Shown here in pieces: positions 38,136 through 46,426 of a stretch of DNA of 64,000 nucleotides. Every line of letters begins with the position of its first letter. Within the stretch, counting starts at the first letter, position 1. The stretch covers positions 2,294,001 to 2,358,000 of the forward strand of contig NZ_JACCBN010000001.1 in NCBI RefSeq assembly GCF_013409505.1, in the 5' to 3' direction. Both the position numbers and the translations under genes were made by a program. The notes under the pieces were generated by a model, which saw nothing but the letters and a program-made list of their open reading frames with translations, was not told the origin of the DNA and did not search any database. This stretch comes from Actinomycetospora corticicola. Lineage in GTDB: Bacteria > Actinomycetota > Actinomycetes > Mycobacteriales > Pseudonocardiaceae.

Positions 38136-38639
38136 GATGAACTCCGCCTCGACCGGACCACAAGAAAACAGGACTCCAGCCGGTTCAACGCTGCTGCTCG
38201 ACGCGGCACGGGTACGTATCCGCCTCGGGATGTCAGCAACTACCCGCGAGCTGAGCGGGTCGCAGGCCTCGCCAAGCCGACAACGCGCGAAGTACGAAAA
38301 CGCGATATCTCCCAATATCCCGATGTCTCTCGATATCTCCCGATATCGCGGCATCGCGGCATCGCGGCATCGCGGTGAGCCTCCTACTGCATCAGCGGTG
38401 GACCCCAGTCGCGGGCTTGACTCCCTACAACGGTTCGTCACTACAGCTCGCGTTGCCGTCAGGTCCAACCTGAGGCGGTGGACCGGTGATCACCAAACGG
38501 CCGGCCCTTGCCGTATCGCACTGGCAGCAGCAAGCCCGCCCGAACCCACACCTCATTCGAGAGCACCGGCCCACGACGCACGCCAGCATCGTGGACCGGC
38601 CCAGCTCATGGACTCGGGCGACACGCTCTAGCTCTGAAC
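38136..38639. other. Gene-poor spacer with a tandem repeat tract
   Basis: About 500 bases with no believable gene on either strand. ORFs crossing it are shadows of the neighbour or are generated by the repeat tract at 38303-38375. Confidence 0.5.
38303..38375. repeat. Iterated CGATATCTCC / CATCGCGG tandem repeats
   Basis: The tract runs CGATATCTCC, CAATATCC, CGATGTCTCT, CGATATCTCC, CGATATCGCGG, then three exact copies of CATCGCGG. Units of 8-10 bases with a shared CGAT..C core look like iterons or a protein-binding array. They may also be a slippage product in a dying segment. No Rep or Par gene is adjacent. Confidence 0.6.
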
Positions 38640-39095
38640 CTAGGGCTGTTCGATAGTGCCCAGCCGGTCGAGCTTGAACCATCCTTCCGTAGTAACCCAG
38701 TCTTCGTGCGTTAAGCTCAGGGTCCCCACGTTCGCCCAGCTGAGGAACCAATCAGATTTGGCACCCGAGGGCCGGAAGTACACAAACGCCGCCGTCAGAG
38801 CGCCGAGGTCCGACAGCTGCAATTCGAAGACATCTGTCTGGTTTCGTTCGAAATTGTCGCGGTCGTTGTCCAGTGACTGCCATCCCGACCGACCGCGGTT
38901 CCCGTCGATCCACAACCAGACGTCTCCGTCTGTACCGGCACCTTCGACGTCCCCGGTGTGTACCTCCACCCTGTAGATCACGTGATATCTCCGCTCCGTC
39001 GACGCTCCTCTGGAGCGCGACCCGCTGCCCGATGTGGTCGGCTTCCGAAATTCCTGCCACTCGTGCGCGCCCCCTATCCCCACGGATATCTGCAC
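38640..39095 (-). CDS. PLAT/LH2-domain protein
   Basis: A 151-residue protein of which about 105 residues form a PLAT/LH2 beta-sandwich: VIYRVEVHTGDVEGAGTDGD, VWLWIDGNRGRSGWQSL, then FERNQTDVFELQLSDLGAL and SDWFLSWANVGTLS. The TGD..GAGTD..V and DWF features are the family signature; PLAT domains bind lipids or other proteins and often calcium. There is no signal peptide, enzyme domain or membrane helix, so it is a stand-alone domain. The GTG start at 39095 is uncertain. Its neighbours are a repeat tract and a pseudogene. Confidence 0.75.
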   Translation of the reverse strand: MQISVGIGGAHEWQEFRKPTTSGSGSRSRGASTERRYHVIYRVEVHTGDVEGAGTDGDVWLWIDGNRGRSGWQSLDNDRDNFERNQTDVFELQLSDLGALTAAFVYFRPSGAKSDWFLSWANVGTLSLTHEDWVTTEGWFKLDRLGTIEQP

Positions 39096-39239
39096 CCGAC
39101 CTTATGACAGCGATATCGGCGTTCTCGCGTCAGAGCCAACTGAGTGAATCTCGCACCGAGATAGCCGCGCAGCTACGTCCGTCACCGAGTATCTCCCTTC
39201 AGTCGCCACTGCCAACCTCTTCGATTCTCGATCTCCCGA

Positions 39240-39811
39240 GGAGCGGGTGCACCACGTCGAGAGCTGGTTGGCGGTGATCCGGGTCGTGGCCGCTTCAGCA
39301 GCTCGGCGCCCCAGCGCGTAGGTGCCGTAGCGGGCCCGTTGGTCCTCATTGTCGGGGGCGAAGCCATGGGGGAACTCGAGCAGCTTGGACTTGAAGTGGC
39401 AGGCCATGAGCTGCAGCGGCCCGCCGTCCACGGTGATCGTCGCCTGCAGTGCGGGGCGAGAGAGCTTGTCCAGCGTGCCTTCCTGGTCGTCGATGACCAC
39501 GGGGGCGATCTTCGGGGCGTAGTCGCGGACCTGGACGAGGTCGTCGAACTCGTAGCGGGCGAGGAACCCGACCCGGATACCTCGCTGGTCCGGGTTGGCC
39601 GTCGCGGCGAACCACGACCCGTCGAGTCGTTGGTCAGCTCGTCGAGTGCCTCCGGCGCGCCGACCTCCTCCACCGCGAGCACATCCACGTCCAACGCGGT
39701 GATCGTCTCGGCGATGGCGTGCAGCTTCGCCTCGTAGGCCTCCTCATCCGGCGGCCCGCCCGCTACCCCCGGCAAGACCAGGTTCTCGAGGATCCACGTA
39801 CCCACCCGCAT
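39240..39811 (-). pseudogene. Endonuclease/exonuclease/phosphatase family gene, frameshifted and truncated
   Basis: The start from ATG 39811 is intact: MRVGTWILENLVLPG, ALDVDVLAVEEVGAPEALDELTND. Near 39615-39625 the frame shifts; the continuation in another frame reads GSWFAATANPDQRGIRVGFL, VVIDDQEGTLDKLSRPALQA and MACHFKSKLLEFPHGF, all in the order expected for the EEP fold. Restoring one base (AACGAC-C-TCGACGGG) joins the halves as NDLDGSWF. Similarity fades after TRITANQLST near 39250, so the C-terminal catalytic His region is missing. It was probably a DNase/phosphoesterase-like protein. Confidence 0.7.
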
Positions 39812-40355
39812 GACTCCCCCTCGCGTCGGCGCGCCCCCGGCCTCCCAGCGCGCTGTGTCCTCAAAGCGGCGCGAACCTCGACAGGAGGTCCTGCGCCGAA
39901 TCGGCTCGCGCGGTGGGTCATCGAGGCGAGACAGCAACAAAGATCTGGCGTGATCCCGAGTCCTGTCTGCAGTAGTCCACTACGGCATCACTTTCAGTGG
40001 AAGAACCGCCACTGGCGGCGATCGATTGAAAGGAACTCATTGCCAGGCGATCGCGACGCCGGAGCGCGCATCGACCCTGAGAGGACACACGATCGGAGCA
40101 GCCGTCACTAGTTCGGAGTCATTGACGTTGTCAGCTGACCCAATTCATTCTTCACACAGAGCGCAGCAACCAAGGATTCCTCGATCGGCGAGTAGGAGCC
40201 AGATCAGGCCGGCGGGTCGGCGGGGGAAGCGGCCCAGCCGTGCGGCCTGAACTGGTTTGCGCCGCGCATCGCAGATCCTCTCGTGCGACGCCAGACGTTT
40301 GCCGTCACCCTCAACCGTCCCATCTTCGAAAACCGGACACGTTCGGGAGGGCCTC
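39812..40355. other. Intergenic stretch without a convincing gene
   Basis: About 540 bases of mixed composition. A perfect short palindrome, CCGCCA-C-TGGCGG, lies at 40006-40018. No ORF has both a ribosome-binding site and protein-like composition. Confidence 0.45.
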
Positions 40356-40985
40356 ATGCGCGGGAGGACTGCGAAACCATGTTGCTGCGGCGGACACCGC
40401 GTCGAACGCTCGCGGGCACGACTCGCGCGCCAGTCTGGTATGTGGCTCGGGCTTCCGTGTGTTGCGGCGCTGATCGCGGCCAGCTGCACGTTCGCCCCCA
40501 CCCCAGCGCCAACACCGGCACCGGCACCAGCCGGCTCTTCCAGCTCCACTCTGGTGCCCTCCTCTACGACCGCGGCAGTGACAACCGCACCGACAGCCGC
40601 GCCTTCGACGACTGTCTCGGCGGCGGCTGTTCCTGCTGCGTTGGTCGGGAGCTGGAGCATGACTGAGGACCAGGCGGAGTTCGCCTACCGCTTCCTCCCC
40701 GACGGACGCTTCCGGTCCGTCGAGATCCTCAGCCAAGCCCGTCCAGCAGGGGTCTTCGAGTACCGGCGCCAGCAGGAGGGACGCGCCCAGGTCATCGGAA
40801 ACCGCTTGGTACTTCAGGTGTCGTCGCTGACCACCACCCGCAGCGACCCGGGAGATCCAGCGGGTGACTACACCGACCGACCGCAGCAGCCGACCGACCT
40901 GACCTACACCTGGCGCACCTCCGGCACAACGCTGAGCCTGCGCAGCGGAGACGGGGTCATCCTCACCCTGGACCGCCAGCAGTGA
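40356..40985 (+). CDS. Lipoprotein of unknown function
   Basis: A 209-residue protein from ATG 40356, which has GGGAGG five bases upstream. A basic N-region leads to the hydrophobic core MWLGLPCVAALIAASC, a lipobox. A Pro/Ala/Thr/Ser stalk of about 50 residues and a C-terminal beta-rich domain (LVGSWSMTEDQAEFAYRFLP; GVFEYRRQQEGRAQVIGNRL; TYTWRTSGTTLSLRSGDG) follow. That domain resembles small lipocalin-like or META-type stress lipoprotein folds, but no family is assigned. If the second ATG (40440) is used, the leader is shorter and more typical. It is coupled to the next gene by a GTGA overlap. Confidence 0.72.
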   Translation: MRGRTAKPCCCGGHRVERSRARLARQSGMWLGLPCVAALIAASCTFAPTPAPTPAPAPAGSSSSTLVPSSTTAAVTTAPTAAPSTTVSAAAVPAALVGSWSMTEDQAEFAYRFLPDGRFRSVEILSQARPAGVFEYRRQQEGRAQVIGNRLVLQVSSLTTTRSDPGDPAGDYTDRPQQPTDLTYTWRTSGTTLSLRSGDGVILTLDRQQ

Positions 40986-42193
40986 GACCAGGGAGGGGTC
41001 TTCGAGCGCGCCGAGGGCGCGGACGGCTACGGCGCGTTCTGGCCGACCGGCGGCACGTCGTCCAGCTGGTCGCAGTGGTCCTCGGAGCGGTGCTCGCCGG
41101 ATTTGCCGCGGTCGAGTACAGCGACGCCAGCGGAGACTGGCAGGAGGCGATCCGGCAAGAAACGTCGCGCGCGTCGGCGGTGCAGGAGGAGGCCCGTGCC
41201 GTGTATGTCGACGAAGCCCCCGAGGCATTCCGCATCGCGAGCGCCCGAGTCCGCGCCAACGAGCTGCGGGCCATCGCCCCGTCCAGCCGTCTAGCAGCTT
41301 CCGAGCTGGTCATCGCAAACCAGATCGTTTTCGCCCGGTCCCGCGTCGCCCCGCCCGACACCCTCTCAGCAGGCAACCGGTACCTCCTCTCCAGCGGCGA
41401 ATACGACGTTGCGCGCCGGATCAGCGACGCGACGAAGCAAATAGCCCTTATGCCTGACCCGGATAGCACCTTCGCAGCGGGCGACCGCCACGCTGCCACT
41501 GCGAGATGGATCAGCGGGGTCACTGTGCTGCTGACCGGCCTGGCCATGGCAGCTGCGTCGGTCCGGCGGCGGCCTCGGCCCCGACCGGCCGGCGGGGACG
41601 AGCCTGAGATCATTCCCCAGCCCGGTGTCGCGGACCACCGACGCCGCAACACCATGGTCGTCCTGCTCGTCCTCTGGGCCGCCGGGGTCCTGCTCCCCTT
41701 CGCGCAGCTCGCCCTCGGTGGAGAGGAGCAGCGTTACCAGGCCATCGCGGCGAAGACGGCAGCCGAGATCGCCGGCGAGATCGCCACGAGCCAAGCCAGG
41801 ACTGGCTTCGACACCGATGCGCAGAAGGATGCCGTCGTGGCCCAGCTCGTCGCGGTCGCGCGGGAGATCGCCGCCCTCGAGGCAACAACCCCTGAGTCCG
41901 AGGCGGAACGGTTGACGGCCGGCGCCGAGGAACGAGCTGCAGTCGCCATCGGGCGCATCGCGGTTCAGATGGGTCGACCCCTCACAGAGCAGGAGGGAGT
42001 CGATCCCCTCATCAGCAAAGCGCTCACATCCACCGCAGAGGACTGGGGCGCCGATGCCGCTGTGCAGAGCTCCGCAGCGGATAGAGCAGAGACCTTCGGC
42101 GCCTGGTCAAACCGCGCCGTGGCGATGATCGCCGCTCTCGCCGCTGTGAGCGCCATCCTCGAGATCGCAGAAGTTCGGCCGCGGCGACCATGA
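40982..42193 (+). CDS. Four-helix membrane protein with coiled-coil-like loops
   Basis: A 403-residue protein starting at a GTG overlapping the lipoprotein's stop. It appears to be two copies of one unit: helix (VVQLVAVVLGAVLAGFAAVE), an Ala/Glu/Arg-rich soluble segment of 110 residues, helix (WISGVTVLLTGLAMAAASV), then helix (TMVVLLVLWAAGVLLPFAQL), a similar soluble segment, and helix (AVAMIAALAAVSAILEIAEV). The soluble parts are long helices with Q/E/A patterning and would face outside. No family is recognised. With the lipoprotein it forms a two-gene envelope module in the island. Confidence 0.72.
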   Translation: MRPGRGLRARRGRGRLRRVLADRRHVVQLVAVVLGAVLAGFAAVEYSDASGDWQEAIRQETSRASAVQEEARAVYVDEAPEAFRIASARVRANELRAIAPSSRLAASELVIANQIVFARSRVAPPDTLSAGNRYLLSSGEYDVARRISDATKQIALMPDPDSTFAAGDRHAATARWISGVTVLLTGLAMAAASVRRRPRPRPAGGDEPEIIPQPGVADHRRRNTMVVLLVLWAAGVLLPFAQLALGGEEQRYQAIAAKTAAEIAGEIATSQARTGFDTDAQKDAVVAQLVAVAREIAALEATTPESEAERLTAGAEERAAVAIGRIAVQMGRPLTEQEGVDPLISKALTSTAEDWGADAAVQSSAADRAETFGAWSNRAVAMIAALAAVSAILEIAEVRPRRP

Positions 42194-43104
42194 TTCGCGA
42201 TTCCGGCGGGTTCACCAGCAGCTTTAAAGCCGTATACGTTGCGGTGCTGGTCACTTGCCGCGGATTCAGGTCGGGAGGGCGGCGCCGATTGTACCGGTGA
42301 CCGCATCGTCGGCGTCGCAACCCGCAGCGCCGCCGGACACTCGCCCCGCTCCCAGCGGCCGTGCTTCCGGTCTGGCCTGGCCGGTCCGCCGGTCCATTCC
42401 TAGCCGCCGGCATCCACGACCAGTCGTCATGTCAGCAGGATGTTTGTAAACAAAAGGATCGGCACTCGTCGGACTCTCGTATGCAGGACACTCCAAAAAG
42501 CGGGATCCGCAGTCACAATCTAAGCTCGGATCGACATCCTGCCAGTTCAGCAGCGTGCGCTGAAGAAAAGTTGCGGTCCGCCATCAAACGCCGGGTGCCG
42601 CAGGGCGTTATCCCGCCACGGGTCGGCGACGTCAGGGTCGCCGAAAGCCCGCTCGCCGGGGTTGGCCGCCCCGATCGCTGCTAGAATGCACGCACTTGCT
42701 GGGAGCGCCGTGCTGCTCGTCGGCAGCTCCTCGACCAGGATGCGGGTGTTCATCTGGACCGACACGCGCAGCCCGGACCCACATCCGAACGGGCTTTTCC
42801 GCAACCCGTCGACTAGGCGATCGTCAGAAACATCTAAATTCGGCTGGGCAGGCTGTAATTCGTGATCGACGTATACCCCCGATCGACCTGCCAACCTGCG
42901 GCGTCCAACCGGTCCGAGGCCTCGCTGGCACTGCCCGTCGGCGTCCACTCAGTGTGTCTATCCCGCTCCGTTCCGCTCGAACACGCTGTCCTTGCTAGGC
43001 CGAACGGGTCGCAGCTCTGGACGGGCAACTACAAAACGCAGCATGCTCGCAGATAGCTGGTAACCCAGGCACCACCAACAACACCTCCGGGGGAAGTAGT
43101 TACC
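42194..43104. other. Gene-poor spacer upstream of the five-ORF operon
   Basis: About 910 bases without a supportable gene. It contains copy B of the dispersed repeat, an AT-rich palindrome TTTGT-AA-ACAAA at 42443-42454, and presumably the promoter of the operon starting at 43105. ORFs on both strands lack ribosome-binding sites and domain motifs. Confidence 0.5.
42512..42555. repeat. Dispersed imperfect repeat, copy B
   Basis: It matches 36711-36755 over about 44 bases, with TCACAATCTAAG, TCGGATCGACATC and CAGTTCAGC conserved and a few indels. The copies are in direct orientation, 5.8 kb apart. Confidence 0.55.
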
Positions 43105-43302
43105 GTGGATGAAGAGAAGAGCCCGCCTCCTATTGTGCAGCTCGATCCGGACGCCGCCGGACACGCGCCCATCTTGAGCTATAACGTTCCAGACAACACC
43201 TCGTACGCGGGGCGGAACTTGATCCGCTTGGTGTTCGTGGGAGACGATCCCTTTTTGGTCGGCGAACCCATCCTCGTCTCCGACCTCCTCGGAGGCACGT
43301 AA
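43105..43302 (+). CDS. Small first protein of the island operon
   Basis: A 65-residue acidic protein starting at GTG 43105 behind GGGGGAAG at 43090-43097. The TAA stop is followed immediately by the ATG of the 654-residue gene. The sequence (LSYNVPDNTSYAGRNLIRLV, FVGDDPFLVGEPILVSDLLG) suggests a small beta-structure with no signal peptide or cysteine. Third positions are far less GC-biased than in the host genes. No family is known; it may be a chaperone-like or structural partner of the large protein downstream. Confidence 0.68.
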   Translation: MDEEKSPPPIVQLDPDAAGHAPILSYNVPDNTSYAGRNLIRLVFVGDDPFLVGEPILVSDLLGGT

Positions 43303-45267
43303 ATGTTGCCTGTCAAGCCACGCCTAGGAGAAGGACCTCGCACGACTTTTGGGGACCCTCCGGTTCGGGCCATTCTGTCTGTAGGTCCTCCATCTGGAAC
43401 CCTGATCTCCGCGACAGGCGATAGCGCGAACGTCACGGTGCGCGTGAGCGTGAGGAGCACCCGCGGGACAGCGCTCAGTGTTGACGCGGTCGAGGTGTTG
43501 TTCAACGGTAATGCGGTCAACGCGAAGATGCTGTCCCTGGGTTCGTACGAGGCCGCATGGTCCGCTCCAGCTGGCACCCTGACAGTTCAGGCACGCACAT
43601 TAGTCGACGGCTTGGAATTCAACTCGCCCCCCGTCGAATATGTAGTACTGCTCTCTCCGGCGCCGGCCAGCACCGCACCAGTGGACGTCCTCCCTCCGGT
43701 GTTTGTCGAGCTTTCGCCGATCGACGGAACTACGATCAAGCTGGACTCGAATACAAGTACAGCCTCCGTCACTTTCTCGGGCAAGGTCGCTGATCCAGAC
43801 TCTTCGGCGACGGCGCCCGTAACAGTCTCGGTGCAGGCTCCTGGCGTGATTGAAGCGTCGGCCACAAGCACAGACCAGACTTTTAGCGTTGCAATTGAAC
43901 TGCCAGGCCCTGGTCTCTATCCTGTTAGGGTTACAGCAACGGACCATGTCGGCAACGCTGCGACGACGGTCGTGCAAGTCGTGGTACTAGAAAAAACTGT
44001 TGTCGCGGTGCATGAATTAGTTGTAGTGGAGTACATGCGCCTGTCGAACTATCTCGGCTCTTATGGAGCCGGACGTACAATCCAGACATTTAGCCTCCTT
44101 CCCGGTGAGAAAACGACAATTACCATCAAGTCTTTCCGGTCGACGACGCAGGAGCGCAGCGCCACGAGCAGTCTCCTCGAGGGAGACACCGGCACGACAA
44201 GAAAAGACTTAGAGGACGCTGTCGCTAGGGAGCAGACTACGAAGTCGACCGAGGACGAGTCGTTCAAGGCTGCTGCTTCGGTGGAGGCGGCTGGCAATTG
44301 GGGCGTGGCCTCGGCAAAGGTGAGTGGTTCGGTGGCGTACGGTACGAACGCTGCTCGAGAGAGTATGGGGAAGAGTGTCGTCAGCGCTATTGCGAAGAAC
44401 ACTAGCGAGGTGTCGTCGAAACGCGATTCCAGGGTAGAAAACGTATCGAAGGAGGCGACGACCGGTACGGATGAACAAACTACTCTTCGTGTTCTAGAGA
44501 ACACGAACATGAGCCGGACCCTCAACTTTGTCTTCCGTCAAATGAATCAGGAGTTCATCTCTCTGCTTCATCTGGTAGACGTGAAGATCGGACTCCTAAC
44601 AACATTCCTTACAGAGGACCAGCGTCCTTTGACGAAGCAGAATGGGGAGGTCGTCAGCCGGTATCGGGAATACACGCTGCCCGAGCTCGATAGTCTGCTC
44701 TCTGAGGTGGTCAAGCCTGACCGACAGGCAGATGTTCGAGCAAGGGTGCTTGCGCAACTTGACACAGTCGTCGACTGGCGAGGCCAACGCCGTGACGTCG
44801 TCGCTTGGAAGTCACTGACACGTCCGAAACGCGACTCAAGCGGCAAGCCAGTCGCCAACGAAACTGTGGTCGATGGCCCCTACCCGGTCTTCGAAGCCGC
44901 CGCGCGTCCTTCAGATGGTGATGAGAATCCAGCCCTACCGGCTGGTAAAGACACGTACGCCGATGAGACCGGCAACTCGATTGAAGTGTCCGGCGTCATT
45001 CTACAGGCGCAGAAGATCAGCCTCCGCAGCGACGGGATCATGCTTGATGCAGTTCTCGGTGGCGGAAATGCATTGGATCCCTACTCCAGCGGCCTCCAGC
45101 AGACTGCCATAGCCGCCAAGCGTCTAGCGAACAATCTCGCGGACGAGGAGGTAAAGCGGCTGGCCCTTGGTCGGTCTATCGTGGAGGGATTGAGTGGGCA
45201 AGCTGCGGCCGACGCTTTCCGCGCTCTGTTCGTTCCCGACCCTCCCCCAGCGCGATCCGACGCTTGA
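43303..45267 (+). CDS. Large Ig-like-repeat protein of unknown function
   Basis: A 654-residue protein without a signal peptide. Residues about 25-120 and 140-240 are two Ig-like beta-sandwich modules (SGTLISATGDSANVTVRVSV; PVFVELSPIDGTTIKLDSNT; HVGNAATTVVQVVV). Residues 250-430 begin SYGAGRTIQTFSLLPGEKTT and form a long Ser/Ala/Lys/Glu-rich amphipathic stretch. The well-ordered NFVFRQMNQEFISLLHLVDV motif follows, then a helical C-terminus. The middle could insert in a membrane or form a long coiled hairpin. It is the central gene of a five-ORF operon; its stop overlaps the next TTG start. I cannot assign a function. Confidence 0.78.
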   Translation: MLPVKPRLGEGPRTTFGDPPVRAILSVGPPSGTLISATGDSANVTVRVSVRSTRGTALSVDAVEVLFNGNAVNAKMLSLGSYEAAWSAPAGTLTVQARTLVDGLEFNSPPVEYVVLLSPAPASTAPVDVLPPVFVELSPIDGTTIKLDSNTSTASVTFSGKVADPDSSATAPVTVSVQAPGVIEASATSTDQTFSVAIELPGPGLYPVRVTATDHVGNAATTVVQVVVLEKTVVAVHELVVVEYMRLSNYLGSYGAGRTIQTFSLLPGEKTTITIKSFRSTTQERSATSSLLEGDTGTTRKDLEDAVAREQTTKSTEDESFKAAASVEAAGNWGVASAKVSGSVAYGTNAARESMGKSVVSAIAKNTSEVSSKRDSRVENVSKEATTGTDEQTTLRVLENTNMSRTLNFVFRQMNQEFISLLHLVDVKIGLLTTFLTEDQRPLTKQNGEVVSRYREYTLPELDSLLSEVVKPDRQADVRARVLAQLDTVVDWRGQRRDVVAWKSLTRPKRDSSGKPVANETVVDGPYPVFEAAARPSDGDENPALPAGKDTYADETGNSIEVSGVILQAQKISLRSDGIMLDAVLGGGNALDPYSSGLQQTAIAAKRLANNLADEEVKRLALGRSIVEGLSGQAAADAFRALFVPDPPPARSDA

Positions 45268-45542
45268 CGTGTTCTTCGTGCGGCCACTGCCAGATGTTTT
45301 CGTTAGAAGGCACGCGCGAGCTTCCGGTTGCCATTCTCCCCAGTCGCACCGCACGAGTTTGCGCTGCAATGGTCCCTAGCGCCCGAGCGCAGGTCGCGCT
45401 TACCGACAGTCCTCTGAGGAGCTTCCGAAGCGAGCCGGCCGGAAAGAAAATTGATGCGGCGACTTCATCCAGCCGAAGGAGTTCAGCGAAGGTAATGGTT
45501 GGTGGCTGCGGCAGGCCTAAACTCAAGACAAAGCGAGGATGA
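45264..45542 (+). CDS. Small cysteine-containing protein between the large protein and the nuclease genes
   Basis: A 92-residue ORF whose TTG start overlaps the previous stop (TTGA) and whose TGA overlaps the next ATG (GGATGATGAG), so its whole length is framed by coupled neighbours. The N-terminus MTCSSCGHCQMF has a C-x2-C-x2-C set. The middle is a helix with AAMVPSARAQVALTD, and the C-terminus is basic (KVMVGGCGRPKLKTKRG). A metal-binding or nucleic-acid-contacting role is possible. TTG usage and length leave doubt, but the exact fit between the two genes is hard to explain by chance. Confidence 0.55.
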   Translation: MTCSSCGHCQMFSLEGTRELPVAILPSRTARVCAAMVPSARAQVALTDSPLRSFRSEPAGKKIDAATSSSRRSSAKVMVGGCGRPKLKTKRG

Positions 45543-46426
45543 TGAGCGACCTATTGGTCCTTAAGCCACCGGCGTCCACCTTGATCACGCCCTCTGCGTT
45601 GACTCCGGACCCACGGGTACTCGTGCCTTCATCTCAATCTGGAGCTGCGGTCGCTGATTCGGGGGCCGTCAAGCAAGGCTCCGTCGACGATACAATCGCA
45701 GCTCGTTGCGTGGCAACCGCGCCAACGCTGAACTGGTCCGACCGCATCCTAAAAGCTTTCGACACGTTCACGGCAACCTGGAGCACAGAGGATATAGGTG
45801 CGCTCGGAGAGGTACCGTGGAAAGCAATTCGCGATGCCCCCGACTTGTTCGCGCTATCGATTTTGGATGCGGTCACTGAACACCTCTGGGCAGAAATCAA
45901 GGGCGTTGTCTCCTTCCTCGCTTCGGCTGGGGACGCGCTAGCCTCGACGGGCGCGTTAGTCAGTTGTACGCTCGATTACAGCCTAACTGCGCTCGCGGAC
46001 TACGTTTTCGAGCCCGATGGAGGAGCGCCGAGCAGTCTCCGGGAGTATTGCCCAGAAGTCGAACCGCTGGTTCGGACCTGGGATTCGATTAAAGAAGGCG
46101 TATCCTACCTGGCGAATTTGCGCGCCGACGAGGCATTCGAGAAGATCGCAAACTTCCTCGAGGGCCTGATCGTTGCCGGCGCTGAGTTGGCTGCCTCGCC
46201 AGAAATCAAGACCGCACTTCTGCTTTTAGCTGCGGATGTCACTAGACTCGGTCGACTAGTAGGAACAGTCATAGGTTTCGTTCTTTGGCAGGTACTGTCT
46301 TCAGTGCTGACAGCCGGATTGGGGCGGATCAAGGATCTCGGGCCAATCGGCAAAGCGGTGGCTGCATCGGGAGAAGCGGTCCTGAACCTGGCCGGGCCGT
46401 CCGATGGGGGTGAGTCCCTTGAGTGA
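45539..46426 (+). CDS. Toxin-like N-terminal part with membrane-active segments
   Basis: A 295-residue protein with no signal peptide. A Pro/Ser-rich N-terminus is followed by helical segments (WAEIKGVVSFLASAGDALAS; LVSCTLDYSLTALADYVFEP) and, near 230-275, a hydrophobic pair (TALLLLAADVTRLGRLVGTV, IGFVLWQVLSSVLTAGLG) of the kind seen before C-terminal nucleases in polymorphic toxins. The last 23 bases overlap the nuclease ORF in the +1 frame, across a run of five G at 46406-46410. One G fewer would fuse the two into a single 605-residue protein. It may therefore be the front half of one gene. Confidence 0.68.
   Translation: MMSDLLVLKPPASTLITPSALTPDPRVLVPSSQSGAAVADSGAVKQGSVDDTIAARCVATAPTLNWSDRILKAFDTFTATWSTEDIGALGEVPWKAIRDAPDLFALSILDAVTEHLWAEIKGVVSFLASAGDALASTGALVSCTLDYSLTALADYVFEPDGGAPSSLREYCPEVEPLVRTWDSIKEGVSYLANLRADEAFEKIANFLEGLIVAGAELAASPEIKTALLLLAADVTRLGRLVGTVIGFVLWQVLSSVLTAGLGRIKDLGPIGKAVAASGEAVLNLAGPSDGGESLE

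Noticed and set aside
38303-38375. CRISPR array
   Set aside because: Units are 8-10 bases and contiguous, with no spacers and no cas genes.
37863-38468. Minus-strand ORF with MPRYREISRDIG resembling the start of a GntR regulator
   Set aside because: The resemblance is created by the CGATATCTCC/CATCGCGG repeat tract. No winged-helix follows and the rest is the shadow of the secreted protein.
42547-42948. 133-codon minus-strand ORF in the spacer before the five-ORF operon
   Set aside because: No ribosome-binding site, no recognisable fold, and overlapping plus-strand ORFs look equally random.
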